Origin: Enemella evansiae
GTDB lineage: Bacteria > Pseudomonadota > Alphaproteobacteria > Rhodobacterales > Rhodobacteraceae
Assembly: GCA_017255395.1 (NCBI GenBank)
Contig: JAFKDC010000014.1
Span: 62,001-126,000, forward strand
Direction of reading: 5' to 3'
Length of the DNA stretch: 64,000 nt
The position numbers and the translations under genes are program-made. Positions 1-9,166 of the stretch are shown piece after piece. The notes under the pieces are model-generated. The model ran no database searches and was not told where the DNA came from. It saw only the letters and a program-made list of their open reading frames with translations. Positions within the stretch are counted from its first letter, which is position 1; every line of letters begins with the position of its first letter.

Positions 1-713
1 CCGATCAACACCGGCAGGCCGGGGGCGAACGCCTCTGCCCCGTCCAGCAGAACCGCCATCTGCCGCGACCGGTGCGCGGCGTCGGCATTGCTTTCGAGAT
101 GGGTGGAGACAACGCAGAGCGGCCCCGCCGCCGTCTCGACCACCGCGGCCAGCGCCATGCGCCCGCCAAGGCGCGGCTGCTCGGGGTCGGCGCCCGCCGC
201 CGCGCTGTACCAGTGACCGTGATCGTCCAGCCGGATCAGCGTCACGGCGCGCATCGGCACCCGCGACAGGATTGCGTTGCCATGCCAGCCCAGCCTGTTG
301 AAGTCATCGGTGCAGAAGGGCCGCTCGGTCGGGCCGCCAAGCCCCATCTCGAAGAACTCGACCCCATAGGCATAGGTCATACCAAGGGCCCGGGCCATCT
401 CTGCCGTGGTGTGGCGCTGGCCGGTGCGGGCCATGCCGTGATCCATCTCGGACAACAGCACCACGTCCGGCGCGCAGCGGTGCAGATGCGCGGCGCTGTC
501 CTTGGGGAAGAGGCAGCGTTCGAGGTTCCAGGCCACCACCGACAGCACCTTGGGCAGGGTTTCGGCGGAGGCCGTGCCGCCGGTTTCGACGGCGGCCATC
601 GCGGGGACCTCGGCCATCAGCGCGCGGTGGACCCCGGCGGTGCGCGGACCCGCCAGCAAGGCGGCGCGCTGCGCCCCGGTCACCGGCGGCAGGCTGTCCA
701 GACGCGCGGTCAC
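1..713 (-). CDS. Endonuclease/exonuclease/phosphatase (EEP) family protein, 3' end outside the window
   Basis: The reading frame stays open from a GTG at 713 to the window edge, giving about 237 N-terminal residues. Visible EEP-fold motifs are AWNLER near residue 61 with the metal-binding Asn, LLSEMDHG near residue 87 with the metal-binding Glu, GNAILSR in the middle, and STHLES close to the edge. Family members are Mg-dependent phosphodiesterases or phosphatases; the substrate cannot be read from sequence. The GTG overlaps the ugpC stop (GTGA), so it is almost certainly translated as the last known gene of the ugp operon. That position is where other bacteria carry a glycerophosphodiesterase (ugpQ), so a role in releasing phosphate from organic esters is an inference. 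The C-terminal catalytic part is missing only because the window ends. Confidence 0.8.
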   Translation of the reverse strand, partial: MTARLDSLPPVTGAQRAALLAGPRTAGVHRALMAEVPAMAAVETGGTASAETLPKVLSVVAWNLERCLFPKDSAAHLHRCAPDVVLLSEMDHGMARTGQRHTTAEMARALGMTYAYGVEFFEMGLGGPTERPFCTDDFNRLGWHGNAILSRVPMRAVTLIRLDDHGHWYSAAAGADPEQPRLGGRMALAAVVETAAGPLCVVSTHLESNADAAHRSRQMAVLLDGAEAFAPGLPVLI

Positions 714-1753
714 AGCCGGTGCCCCGTCTGATGGTCGAAGAGCGCCAGCGCCGCGCGCGGCAGCGCCATACGGTGCTGGCCGCGCGTGATCGGGGAATCC
801 TTCAGCACATGCGCGGTGAAGGGCTGGCCCGCCACCTGCCCGTGCAGCAGCCGGTGCGCGCCCAGTTCCTCGACCAGCGCCACGTCGAAGGTCGCCTCCC
901 CCTCGCCGAGGCGCACGTCCTCGGGGCGGATGCCCAGCGTGATTGGCCCGCTGCGCCCGCTGGGCGCGCTCAGCACCGCGGTGCCATCCGCCAGCCGGAC
1001 CGCACCCTCGGCAAAGCTGGCCTCGATCAGGTTCATCGGCGGCGCCCCCATGAAGGAGGCCACGAAGGTCGAGGCCGGCTGGTGGTAGATCTCGGAGGGC
1101 GTGCCGATCTGCTCGATCCGCCCGCCGTTCAGCACCACGATGCGGTCGGCCATGGTCATCGCCTCGACCTGATCGTGGGTGACGTAGATCGCCGTCACGC
1201 CAAGGCGCCGCTGCAGGGCCTTGATCTCGATCCGCATCTGGTTGCGCAGCTTGGCATCGAGGTTCGACAGCGGCTCGTCGAAGAGGAACAGCGCGGGGTC
1301 GCGCACGATGGCCCGGCCCATGGCAACCCGCTGGCGCTGGCCGCCCGACAGCTGCGCGGGTTTGCGGTCGAGGTAGTCGGTCAGATTCAGCATGCGCGCC
1401 GCCTCTTCGACCTTCTCGGCGATCTCGGCGGCGGGTGTGCGGCGGTTCTTCAGCCCGTAGCCGATGTTCCTGCGCACCGTCATATGGGGATACAAAGCGT
1501 AGTTCTGGAACACCATGGCGATGTCGCGGTCCGCCGGGTCGACGGTGTTGACGACGCGCTCGCCTATGGACAATTCGCCCTCGGTGATCTCTTCCAGCCC
1601 CGCCACCATGCGCAGAAGCGTGGACTTGCCGCAGCCCGAAGGCCCGACCAGCACAAGGAACTCGCCGTCCTCGATGCGGAAGGAACAAGGCTTCACCGCC
1701 TCGAATCCGTTGGGGTAGACCTTGCGCAGCTGATCCAGCGTTACCGTCGCCAT
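710..1753 (-). CDS. ugpC: sn-glycerol-3-phosphate ABC transporter, ATP-binding protein UgpC
   Basis: A 347-residue ABC ATPase that energises glycerol-3-phosphate (and probably glycerophosphodiester) import at the inner face of the cytoplasmic membrane. It has Walker [10 protein letters not shown] at about residues 37-45, the signature [14 protein letters not shown] near 135, Walker [18 protein letters not shown] just after it, the switch histidine in [15 protein letters not shown], and a C-terminal MalK/UgpC-type regulatory domain ([13 protein letters not shown]). Length and motif order fit the CUT1 ATPases. The identification as UgpC rather than another sugar ATPase rests on the strong UgpB neighbour. 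It lies about 110 bases after ugpE and overlaps the EEP gene downstream. Confidence 0.9.
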   Translation of the reverse strand: MATVTLDQLRKVYPNGFEAVKPCSFRIEDGEFLVLVGPSGCGKSTLLRMVAGLEEITEGELSIGERVVNTVDPADRDIAMVFQNYALYPHMTVRRNIGYGLKNRRTPAAEIAEKVEEAARMLNLTDYLDRKPAQLSGGQRQRVAMGRAIVRDPALFLFDEPLSNLDAKLRNQMRIEIKALQRRLGVTAIYVTHDQVEAMTMADRIVVLNGGRIEQIGTPSEIYHQPASTFVASFMGAPPMNLIEASFAEGAVRLADGTAVLSAPSGRSGPITLGIRPEDVRLGEGEATFDVALVEELGAHRLLHGQVAGQPFTAHVLKDSPITRGQHRMALPRAALALFDHQTGHRL

Positions 1754-1838
1754 CTTTTCTGTCCTTTCCTGTCGCCCGCGCGGCTGGCCGCGATCCGGGC
1801 GCCCGCCCGTCGCGGCGGGGCGTCTTGTCGTTGACCGC

Positions 1839-1856
1839 CGGACCCGCGCGGGTCCG
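1839..1856. repeat. 18-base perfect palindrome between ugpE and ugpC
   Basis: The 110-base gap between ugpE and ugpC contains CGGACCCGCGCGGGTCCG, a perfect inverted repeat. No T-run follows on either strand, so a plain intrinsic terminator is unlikely. As RNA it would form a very stable hairpin between two genes of one operon and could protect or trim the upstream mRNA. That role is inference. Confidence 0.4.
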
Positions 1857-1862
1857 CGGGTG

Positions 1863-2762
1863 TCACTTGTCGGAATCCGTCAGGCCCTTCACGAACCAGC
1901 GCTGGAAGAAGACCACCACCGCGACCGGCGGGATCACCGCCAGCACCGCAAGGATGTTGGACCGTCCGAACTCGGGAATATGCCCACCCTCAAGGCTTTG
2001 CGTGATCTGCTTGATCCCCTGCACAAGGGTGAACTTGCCCTCTTCGGTCGAAACCATGGTGGGCCAGAGATACTGGTTCCAGCCGTAGACGAACATGATG
2101 ATGAACATCGCCGCGATCATCGTGCGCGACAGCGGCACGAGGATATCCACGAAGAACTTCACCGGCCCGGCGCCGTCGATCTTCGCGGCCTCGACCAGTT
2201 CCTCGGGGACCGACATGAAGAACTGCCGGAAGAAGAAGGTCGCCGTGGCCGAGGCGATCAGCGGCACGATCAACCCGGTCCATGTGTTCAGCAGCCCCAG
2301 CTTCTGGGTGATCTCGTAGCTGGGCACGATGCGCACCTCGAGCGGCAGCAGCAGCGTGGTGAAGATTAGCCAGAAGGCCAGCGTGGCGAAACGCAGGCGG
2401 AAGTAGACGATGGCATAGGCGGCCATCATGGCGATGACGATCTTGCCCACCGCGAAGCCAAGGCCAAGGATCATCGAGTTGCGGAACATGTTCAGGCCGG
2501 TGGTCTCGCCGGAATAGCTCATCGAGCCGAAGAGCGCCTTGTCCACGTTGGCACCGAAGCGGTCGCCGATCTCCAGAGAGGGGCCGGAGCGCAGGATCTC
2601 CGCGTCGGGGATGGTGCTCATCTGCACCAGCATCAGCAGCGGCGCGATCATAAAAAGCGCGCCCGCGATCAGCACCGCGTGGTTGACCACCGCACCCCAG
2701 CGAAAGGGCGCGCGGTGGATCTTGGGACGGGTCACGGGGGCGGCTTGGGTGATATCTGCCAT
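1863..2762 (-). CDS. ugpE: sn-glycerol-3-phosphate ABC transporter, permease UgpE
   Basis: A 299-residue inner-membrane permease of the MalG/UgpE type with about six hydrophobic segments. The EAA loop that docks the ATPase is visible as [18 protein letters not shown] near residue 190, followed by ILVPLSR. It starts nine bases after the ugpA stop, so the two permeases are co-translated and form the heterodimeric channel. The C-terminus [15 protein letters not shown] is typical of this family. The start ATG is preceded by a long hydrophilic N-terminus ([16 protein letters not shown]), which is common in alphaproteobacterial members. Confidence 0.88.
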   Translation of the reverse strand: MADITQAAPVTRPKIHRAPFRWGAVVNHAVLIAGALFMIAPLLMLVQMSTIPDAEILRSGPSLEIGDRFGANVDKALFGSMSYSGETTGLNMFRNSMILGLGFAVGKIVIAMMAAYAIVYFRLRFATLAFWLIFTTLLLPLEVRIVPSYEITQKLGLLNTWTGLIVPLIASATATFFFRQFFMSVPEELVEAAKIDGAGPVKFFVDILVPLSRTMIAAMFIIMFVYGWNQYLWPTMVSTEEGKFTLVQGIKQITQSLEGGHIPEFGRSNILAVLAVIPPVAVVVFFQRWFVKGLTDSDK

Positions 2763-2771
2763 GGGGTCGCC

Positions 2772-3653
2772 TCAGGTATAGTGGATGCGGCGTTCGACCA
2801 TCCGGAACTGGAAGATCGTCAGCGCCAGCACGAGGACCATCAGCACCACCGACTGCGCCGAGGATCCGCCGATGTCCTGCCCCCGGAAGCCATCGAGGTA
2901 GACCTGATAGACCAGCGTCACCGGCATATCGCCCGGGTTGTTGCGCAGGATCGTGTCGATCATCCCGAAGGTCTCGAAAAGCGCGTAGGTGATATTGATG
3001 ATCAGCAGGAAGAAGCCGGTCGGCGCCAGCAGCGGGAAGGTCACCGTCCAGAACCGCGAAAAGCCCGAGCGGTTGTCGATCAGCGCCGCCTCGCGCACCG
3101 CGCGGGGGATCGACTGAAGCCCCGAGAGGAAGAAGATGAAGTTCACCGGCACCTGCTTCCAGATGCTTGCCACGATCATCGCGAAGGCGGTGTCGTGGTA
3201 ATTCAGCCGGATGCGGATGTCCCAGCCGAACTGCGAGAAGAACTCTGTCAGCGGGCCCCAGCGCTGGTTGAAGACGATCAGCGCGATGAAGCCCGCCACC
3301 GGCGGCGCCACCGCGTAGACCCACATCAGCAGCGTGCGATAGGTCTTTGCCCCGCGCAGCACGGTATCGGCCTTGACCGCCAGCAGCAGCGCGATGCCCA
3401 GCGAAAACAGCGTCACAACGCCGGAGAACCAGACCGTGAACCAGGCGTTCCGCATGTACTGGGCGCTGTCCCAGAGTCGCGTGTAGTTCTTCAGCCCGAC
3501 GAAGGTCTGCCCCAGTCCGAAGGGGTCTTCGAGGTAGAAGGACGAGCGCAGCGCCTGCCACGCGGGCCAGTAGAAGAACAGGCAGATGATCGAAAGCTGC
3601 GGCACCAGTAGCAGCATCGGCAGCCAGCGGTTGTCGAATCCGGCGCGTTTCAT
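2772..3653 (-). CDS. ugpA: sn-glycerol-3-phosphate ABC transporter, permease UgpA
   Basis: A 293-residue permease of the UgpA/MalF type that pairs with UgpE to form the membrane channel. It opens with the hydrophobic segment WLPMLLLVPQLSIICLFFYWPA and carries the EAA loop as AVREAALIDNRSGFSRFWTVTFPLL. Six membrane segments are recognisable. The UgpA-type N-terminal pattern (PAWQALRSSFYLEDPFGLGQTFVGLKNY) matches glycerol-3-phosphate systems. It lies between ugpB (61 bases upstream) and ugpE (9 bases downstream). Confidence 0.88.
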   Translation of the reverse strand: MKRAGFDNRWLPMLLLVPQLSIICLFFYWPAWQALRSSFYLEDPFGLGQTFVGLKNYTRLWDSAQYMRNAWFTVWFSGVVTLFSLGIALLLAVKADTVLRGAKTYRTLLMWVYAVAPPVAGFIALIVFNQRWGPLTEFFSQFGWDIRIRLNYHDTAFAMIVASIWKQVPVNFIFFLSGLQSIPRAVREAALIDNRSGFSRFWTVTFPLLAPTGFFLLIINITYALFETFGMIDTILRNNPGDMPVTLVYQVYLDGFRGQDIGGSSAQSVVLMVLVLALTIFQFRMVERRIHYT

Positions 3654-3714
3654 AGGTGTTTCCAGAACGGGGAAGGGCCGCGCGCTCGCGGCCCTCCGGT
3701 TTCTCGGGTCAGGC

Positions 3715-5019
3715 TCAGTTGGCGGTCTGGGCGAAGCGGCCCAGCAGCTCGTTGCCTTCGGCCTCGATGGTGGCCAGCGCGTCCTCGATCGAGGTCTCGC
3801 CGTTCAGGAAGCGCGACAGCTCGCGGTTCTGGACGTCGCGGATCTGCACGTAGAAGCCCATGCGGTAACCGGCGGTGTTGTCGCCCGGCTGAAGCATCAG
3901 CTGCTTGATGCCGGTTTCGGCGGCGGGGAAGCGCTCGTAGTGGCCGTCTTTCTTGGCCAGCTCATAGGCGGCTTCGGTGATCGGCACATAGCCGGTTTCG
4001 CGGTGCCACATGTACTGCACCTCGGGCGAGGTCAGGTACTGGAAGAAGGCGGCCGAGGCGGCGTTCTCTTCGTCCGACTTGCCCGCCATGGCGAACAGCG
4101 AGGCACCGCCGATGAAGCTCTGGTAGCCCTCTTCGGTGATCGAGGCCCAATAGGGCAGATAGGTCGAGGCCCATTCGAAGGGCAGGTCCATCGCGGTCAG
4201 GCCGCCGAAGTCACCCGACGAACCGATGTACATGGCCGCCGAACCGTCGTTGAAATGCGCCTGGTTATCGTCCCACGAGGTGCCGTGGAAGCCGAAGAGG
4301 CCCGCGTCCAGCCATTCCTTCACCTTGGTGAAGTGCATGGCCATCTCTTCCGAGTTGATCAGGATCGCGGTGCCCTCGGCGCCGTCGTAGCCGTTGTTGT
4401 TGGTGGCAAACGGCAGGTTGTGGCGCGAGTGGAAGTTCTCGACGAATTCCCACGGCAGGTGCGTCTGCACCAGCGGCACGTAACCGGCGTCCTTGATCGC
4501 GGGGGCGGCGGCCTCGAACTCCTCGTAGGTCGCGGGGGCTTCGACACCGGCGGCGGCCAGGGCGTCGATGTTGTAGTACAGAACCGGCGAGGACGAGTTG
4601 AACGGCATGCCGATCATCTTGCCGTCGCTGTCGGCGTAGAAGTAGCGCACGCCGGCGATGTAATCCTCGATGTCGAAGTCGACGCCGTTCTGGGTCAGCA
4701 GGTCCTGAACCGGGATCGTCGCGCCCTTGGCGCCGATCACGGTGGCGGCACCGGCGTCGAAGACCTGCACGATGTTGGGCTGCTCACCGGCGCGGAAGGC
4801 GGCGATGGCGGCGGTCAGGGTTTCCTCGTAGGAGCCCTTGAAGACCGGGGTGATGGTGTAGTCGTCCTGCGATTCGTTGAAGCCCGCGGCGATCTGGTTC
4901 ACGACGTCGCCCAGATGGCCGCCCATACCGTGCCACCAGGTGATTTCGGTCTCGGCCACGGCGGCCGTCGCCGTCAGCGCGAAACCCGCTGCGGCGGTGA
5001 ACTGGATGAAGTTTCTCAT
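3715..5019 (-). CDS. ugpB: sn-glycerol-3-phosphate-binding periplasmic protein UgpB
   Basis: A 434-residue extracellular solute-binding protein, first gene of the operon. A Sec signal peptide is visible (MRNFIQFTAAAGFALTATAAVA, cleavage before ETEITWW). The mature chain follows E. coli UgpB closely as I remember it: TWWHGMGGHLGDVVNQIAAGFN, a KGSYEETLTAAIAAFRAG block, FNSSSPVLYYN, ENFHSRHNLPFATNNNGYDG, IGGASLFAMAGK and WHRETGYVPIT. This is the best evidence that the operon handles glycerol-3-phosphate or glycerophosphodiesters rather than a plain sugar. A good ribosome site (GGAGAGA) precedes the ATG. The Pho box upstream supports induction under phosphate limitation. Confidence 0.92.
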   Translation of the reverse strand: MRNFIQFTAAAGFALTATAAVAETEITWWHGMGGHLGDVVNQIAAGFNESQDDYTITPVFKGSYEETLTAAIAAFRAGEQPNIVQVFDAGAATVIGAKGATIPVQDLLTQNGVDFDIEDYIAGVRYFYADSDGKMIGMPFNSSSPVLYYNIDALAAAGVEAPATYEEFEAAAPAIKDAGYVPLVQTHLPWEFVENFHSRHNLPFATNNNGYDGAEGTAILINSEEMAMHFTKVKEWLDAGLFGFHGTSWDDNQAHFNDGSAAMYIGSSGDFGGLTAMDLPFEWASTYLPYWASITEEGYQSFIGGASLFAMAGKSDEENAASAAFFQYLTSPEVQYMWHRETGYVPITEAAYELAKKDGHYERFPAAETGIKQLMLQPGDNTAGYRMGFYVQIRDVQNRELSRFLNGETSIEDALATIEAEGNELLGRFAQTAN

Positions 5020-5195
5020 GTCTCTCTCCGGTCAGGGCGCGGGCGCACGAAGGGCCCTGCGCTTGTTGCCACCGGGCGCCTTGCCCGCGCGGCGAATGGA
5101 TCGGGATTTCCCCTGCGTCTCACGCCGCCCTGCCCCGTTTGACCGGGGGCCGGGCCGCGCTCCGGGCTGCTCTAGGAGGGGGGCGTGATACCTGG

Positions 5196-5224
5196 GTGAC
5201 GGTTTTCTGACAGTTTTGTCACAG
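5196..5224 (-). promoter_or_regulatory. Pho box, three half-sites, upstream of ugpB
   Basis: Read toward ugpB, three 7-base half-sites CTGTGAC, CTGTCAG and CCGTCAC follow one another, each pair separated by AAAA. This gives the exact 11-base period of PhoB binding sites (consensus CTGTCAT with an A/T-rich 4-base spacer). The site lies about 180-205 bases upstream of the ugpB ATG. A possible -10 element (TATCAC) sits five bases further toward the gene. The match is read directly; PhoB control is inferred from the consensus and from ugp regulation in other bacteria. Confidence 0.75.
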
Positions 5225-5608
5225 CCACCGGCGCCGCTGCGTCAGCTGCGACATTCTGTCAAAGCCAAGGTACTGGCATAGAAAAAGAATCCCGTTGATG
5301 CCGCGCCGCGGCAGGCTTAAGAACACGCGGTGCAGCACGCGTCTGTCGCTGCGCCGTTCGCGCGGTGCGAACGCGAATCCTTTGGTGCCGATCTGCGAAC
5401 CCTGCCCGCATCTTCAAAGGTTTTGCGCTGCGCGACTTACCGCAGGCATGAAGCCGCTGTTTTCAAGGGCATTTCCGGCCCAGATCGGCGCGGAATTGCC
5501 GGGGCGTGCAAGATTCTGCCCCCGGTTGCGCAGAAATGCGCCGAGGCATTTGATTTCTGCGCTGCGGCAAGCACTTATCTCTCCGAACGAACATCCTCAG
5601 AGGCGCCC
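5225..5608. other. Divergent intergenic region between ugpB and opgG
   Basis: Apart from the Pho box, this stretch holds the upstream region of the opg operon. The opgG frame is open upstream to about 5330, but that extension is Cys/Arg-rich, lacks a signal peptide and has no family character, so I treat it as non-coding. No clear promoter hexamers for opgG and no terminator were found. Confidence 0.5.
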
Positions 5609-7210
5609 ATGCAGAACGACCCGGCCCGCACTGGCCAATTGATGACCCGCAGAACAGCCATGACGGCCCTTCTGGCTTCGACCGCGGCATTCGGGATCGC
5701 GCCGCTTGCGGCGCAGGAAGCGGCAGAGGCCGAGCCGCAGGACAGCGGCGGCACGCCCTTTTCCTTCGACTGGCTGAGTGCGCGCATGAAGGACCAGGCG
5801 GCCAATCCCCCGGCGGTGGCCGAGAAGCTGCCCGGCTTCACCGCCGAACTCGGCTACGACGAATACCAGCGCATCCGATTCGCGCGCGACCGCAACCGCT
5901 GGGCCGACCATACCCGCTTCCAGATGAATGCCTTCCACCCCGGCTGGCTGTTCAACGAGCCGGTGCATGTCTTCGAGGTGGTGGACGAAACCGCGCGGCC
6001 GATGGTCTTCTCGACCGATGACTTCGACTATTCCTCGCTGAAGCGCGATATCCCCGAGCATTTCGAGCTTCCGGGCGCGGCGGGGGTGCGGATCATGGCA
6101 CCGCTCAACCGCGCCGACAAGTTCGACGAGCTGGTGACCTTCCTTGGCGCAAGCTACTTCCGCGCGCTGGGACGCGACAGCATCTACGGGCTCAGCGCGC
6201 GCGGGCTGGCGGTGAACACCGGCGTGGCGGAGGGCGAGGAATTCCCCCGCTTCTCGGAACTGTACCTGCAACGCCCCGCCGAGGGTGACGAGACGCTGAC
6301 GCTCTACGCCGCGCTGCAAAGCAAATCGGTGACCGGCGCCTACCGCTTTGTCATCCACCCCGGCGCCGTCACCACGATGGAGATCAGGGCACGGCTGTAC
6401 CTGCGCAACGACATCGCCCAGCTGGGCATCGCGCCGCTGACCTCGATGTATTTCTTCGGCGGCTCCGATCCGGGCAATTTCGACGACTTCCGCCCCGCCG
6501 TCCACGACAGCGAGGCGCTAGTGGTGAACCTGCCCTCGGGCGAGACGCTGTTCCGTCCGCTGAACAACCCGCCACGGCTGGCAAGCTCCTATGTCGGCGC
6601 GCAGAGCCCGGTGTCCTTCGGGCTGGTCCAGCGCGAGCGCGACTTCGACCAGTATCTCGACGCGCAGGCGCATTACGAACGCCGCCCCTCTGTCATGGTC
6701 GAACCGCTCGGCGACTGGGGCCGGGGCACCGTGCGGCTGCTGGAGATCCCCTCGGATCTGGAGGTCAACGACAATATCGTGGCCTACTGGATTCCAGAGG
6801 CCAAGATGACCGCCGGAACCGAGCTTGAGGTCGCCTATCGCTTGCGCTGGGGCATGACGCCTCCGGGTGACGGGTCTTCGCAACATGCCCGGGTTGTGCG
6901 CACGCGCGTCGGAAAAGGCGGCGTTTCCGGCGTGGATACGCCGACCGATCGGCGGAAATTCGTCATCGATTTCGCCGGCGGCGTTTTGCGGGAACTTCCG
7001 GGCGATGCGGATGTTCAAGCGAACGTGAGCATCACCAAGGGAGAGATCGCGGAAACCGTTCTGTCCCGGCTCGACGACGCACAGGGAACCTGGCGGCTGG
7101 TGGTCGAGGCCCGCGCCGCGCCGGGCAGCACGACCGAGCTGAAGGCTTCGCTGGACGGATACGGCGGGGTGCTCTCCGAGACTTGGCTCTACCAATGGAT
7201 GCTGGAATGA
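5609..7210 (+). CDS. opgG: Periplasmic glucan biosynthesis protein, OpgG/OpgD (MdoG) family
   Basis: A 533-residue exported protein of the MdoG family, needed to build the branched beta-glucan backbone of osmoregulated periplasmic glucans. The N-terminus MTRRTAMTALLASTAAFGIAPLAAQ (inner Met at 5642) has a twin-arginine-like RRxxM followed by a hydrophobic stretch, which resembles Tat-exported OpgD more than Sec-exported OpgG. Family blocks visible include FDWLSARMKDQA, YDEYQRIRF, FQMNAFHPGWLFNEPVHVFEV, GASYFRALGRDSIYGLSARGLAVNTG and YFFGGSDPGNFDDFRPAVHDSEAL. ATG 5609 was preferred because it directly precedes the signal sequence. The stop overlaps the next ATG (ATGA). Confidence 0.87.
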   Translation: MQNDPARTGQLMTRRTAMTALLASTAAFGIAPLAAQEAAEAEPQDSGGTPFSFDWLSARMKDQAANPPAVAEKLPGFTAELGYDEYQRIRFARDRNRWADHTRFQMNAFHPGWLFNEPVHVFEVVDETARPMVFSTDDFDYSSLKRDIPEHFELPGAAGVRIMAPLNRADKFDELVTFLGASYFRALGRDSIYGLSARGLAVNTGVAEGEEFPRFSELYLQRPAEGDETLTLYAALQSKSVTGAYRFVIHPGAVTTMEIRARLYLRNDIAQLGIAPLTSMYFFGGSDPGNFDDFRPAVHDSEALVVNLPSGETLFRPLNNPPRLASSYVGAQSPVSFGLVQRERDFDQYLDAQAHYERRPSVMVEPLGDWGRGTVRLLEIPSDLEVNDNIVAYWIPEAKMTAGTELEVAYRLRWGMTPPGDGSSQHARVVRTRVGKGGVSGVDTPTDRRKFVIDFAGGVLRELPGDADVQANVSITKGEIAETVLSRLDDAQGTWRLVVEARAAPGSTTELKASLDGYGGVLSETWLYQWMLE

Positions 7211-7377
7211 AGCACGATACCGAACTGACAGAACAGGCGCTGCGCGCCGAGGCCATCGTCGAATCCTGGCTGCCCCCGGAGGCACCGCTGGCCATGCCGA
7301 CGCAGGCCCTGACCCGTGCCGAGACCGAGCGCCGCAGCGGCTGGTTGCGCATCTTCTTCGGCAACCCCGCTGTCTGA
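7207..7377 (+). CDS. Small protein of unknown function between opgG and opgH (56 aa)
   Basis: The ATG overlaps the opgG stop and the stop is eight bases before the opgH ATG, so the operon geometry strongly favours real translation. The product begins MKHDTELTEQALRAEAIVES, continues with a proline-rich WLPPEAPLAMP segment and ends RRSGWLRIFFGNPAV. It has no signal peptide and no full membrane span; the last dozen residues could form an amphipathic or membrane-surface helix. I recognise no family. One idea is that it supplies the cytoplasmic N-terminal segment that long enterobacterial OpgH proteins carry and this OpgH lacks. Confidence 0.7.
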   Translation: MKHDTELTEQALRAEAIVESWLPPEAPLAMPTQALTRAETERRSGWLRIFFGNPAV

Positions 7378-7384
7378 CCGCCCG

Positions 7385-9166
7385 ATGCCAGCCCCCCTGC
7401 CAGCCTCAAGCCGCACCCGCGTGGTGCGCAGCATCGCCATCGGCGTGTCCCTGTCGCTTGCGCTGGTGGCAAGCGGCCTGCTGTTCGAGGCCTCGTTGCA
7501 GGACGGCATGGACTGGCTGGACTGGTTCCGGGCGGTGCTGATCCTGATCACCACCGCATGGCTGGCCTGGGGCGCCTCGCTGGCCTTCGCGGGCCTTGCC
7601 CCCGCGCGCCCGCGCGCGGCGCCGCAGATCACCGGCGCGCAGCCCGCGACCGTGTTGCTCATGCCGATCTGCAACGAGGACCCGGTCGCCACCTTCTCGC
7701 GCCTTGCCGCCATCGACCGTTCGCTGGCCGCCGAGGGGCTGTCGGTGGATCTGGTGGTGCTGTCGGACACCCGCGAGCCCTTTGCCGCCGCGCGCGAGCG
7801 CGAGGCCTTTGCGCAATTGCGCGCCAAGGCGACCGGTCAGGGGCGGATCTACTACCGCCAGCGCAGCGACGGACGCGGGCGCAAGGCGGGCAACGTCGAG
7901 GAGTTCTTCCGCCGCGCGGGCGGGCGCTACGAGTTCGCCGTGATCCTCGACGCCGACAGCCTGATGACCGGCGCCGCGATCCGGCAGATGATCGCACGGA
8001 TGATGGCGGACCCCTCGCTGGGCCTGCTTCAGACCCTGCCGCGCATCGTCTTCGCGCGCTCGTTCTTCGGCCGCGCCATGCAATTCGCCGCCTCGTTCCA
8101 CGGCGCCGTCTTCTCGCGCGGGCTGGCGCGGATGCAGGGCGCCACCGGGCCGTTCTGGGGTCACAACGCCATCGTCCGCGTGCGCGCCTTCGCCGAAAGC
8201 TGCGGCCTGCCGGAGCTGCCCGGAAAGGCGCCCTTCGGCGGCCACATCCTGTCCCACGACTACGTCGAAGCGGCGCTTCTGGCGCGCAACGGTTGGCGGG
8301 TCGAGGTCGATCCGCAGATCGACGGGTCTTACGAGGAAGGCCCCGAGAACCTCTACAGCTACGCCCGCCGCGACCGCCGCTGGTGTCAGGGCAACCTGCA
8401 ACACATGCGCCTGCTCTTCGCGCCCGGCCTCGCCCCGTGGAGCCGCTTCGTCTTTCTTCAGGGCATCCTGTCCTACCTCGTCTGCCTGCTTTGGGCGGGC
8501 TTCGTTCTGGCCTCTCTCGCGGCCTCCATCTGGGCGGTGCAGCCGGATTACTTCCCCGAGCCGCACCAGTTGTTCCCGGTCTTCCCCAGCGACCGCAGCA
8601 AGGAGATCACGGCGCTGTTCCTTGGCATCGTGTGCCTGCTGATCCTGCCCAAGTTCGCGATCTGGGCCGAGGCCGCGCTGAGCGGCCGCGCCCGGGCCTA
8701 CGGCGGCTCAGGCCTTACGCTGGCGGCGGTGCTGACGGAAATCCTGCTGAGTTCGCTGCTGGCGCCGGTCATGCTGATGTACCAGACCCGCGCGGTGCTT
8801 CAGGTGCTGTCCGGTCAGGACGGCGGCTGGCCCGCCAATGCGCGCGGCGAAGGCTTCCTGACCGTGGCGCAGGCCTGGCGCGGCAGCCTCTGGATCGTCG
8901 CGCTTGGCATGGCCGGGCTGGGTATCGTCGGCTGGTTCGCCCCCGCGATGACCGTCTGGATGCTGCCGATCCTGCTGCCGCTGATCGTGGCGCCCTGGCT
9001 GATTGCCCTGTCCTCGCGCCGCCTGACCCGGGCCGTCTTCGGCACCCCCGAAGAGACCGACCCGCCCGCGATCCTCACCGATTACACCGCCATCCTCGAA
9101 GGCTGGAGCGCCCCGCGCGACCGGTCCGAGACCGTCGAAGGCTCTGCTGCCCATGTCCCGGCCTGA
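7385..9166 (+). CDS. opgH: Glucan glucosyltransferase OpgH (MdoH)
   Basis: A 593-residue inner-membrane glycosyltransferase of family GT2 that polymerises glucose from UDP-glucose into periplasmic glucan backbones. Two N-terminal membrane segments precede the catalytic domain: LLMPICNEDPVATFSRL, VVLSDTREP, VILDADSLMTG (DxD-type Asp), GPFWGHNAIVRV, ILSHDYVEAALLARNGW (catalytic Asp) and RRDRRWCQGN (QxxRW equivalent). Several membrane helices follow. Compared with E. coli MdoH (about 847 aa) it lacks roughly 100 residues of N-terminal cytoplasmic region and the long C-terminal tail, which is usual in alphaproteobacteria. Start ATG 7385 follows the small gene closely; the 3' end overlaps opgC by 14 bases. 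Confidence 0.9.
   Translation: MPAPLPASSRTRVVRSIAIGVSLSLALVASGLLFEASLQDGMDWLDWFRAVLILITTAWLAWGASLAFAGLAPARPRAAPQITGAQPATVLLMPICNEDPVATFSRLAAIDRSLAAEGLSVDLVVLSDTREPFAAAREREAFAQLRAKATGQGRIYYRQRSDGRGRKAGNVEEFFRRAGGRYEFAVILDADSLMTGAAIRQMIARMMADPSLGLLQTLPRIVFARSFFGRAMQFAASFHGAVFSRGLARMQGATGPFWGHNAIVRVRAFAESCGLPELPGKAPFGGHILSHDYVEAALLARNGWRVEVDPQIDGSYEEGPENLYSYARRDRRWCQGNLQHMRLLFAPGLAPWSRFVFLQGILSYLVCLLWAGFVLASLAASIWAVQPDYFPEPHQLFPVFPSDRSKEITALFLGIVCLLILPKFAIWAEAALSGRARAYGGSGLTLAAVLTEILLSSLLAPVMLMYQTRAVLQVLSGQDGGWPANARGEGFLTVAQAWRGSLWIVALGMAGLGIVGWFAPAMTVWMLPILLPLIVAPWLIALSSRRLTRAVFGTPEETDPPAILTDYTAILEGWSAPRDRSETVEGSAAHVPA

Noticed and set aside
5330-5608. N-terminal extension of opgG to an upstream start
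   Set aside because: It would bury the signal sequence 100 residues inside the protein and has an atypical Cys/Arg-rich composition.
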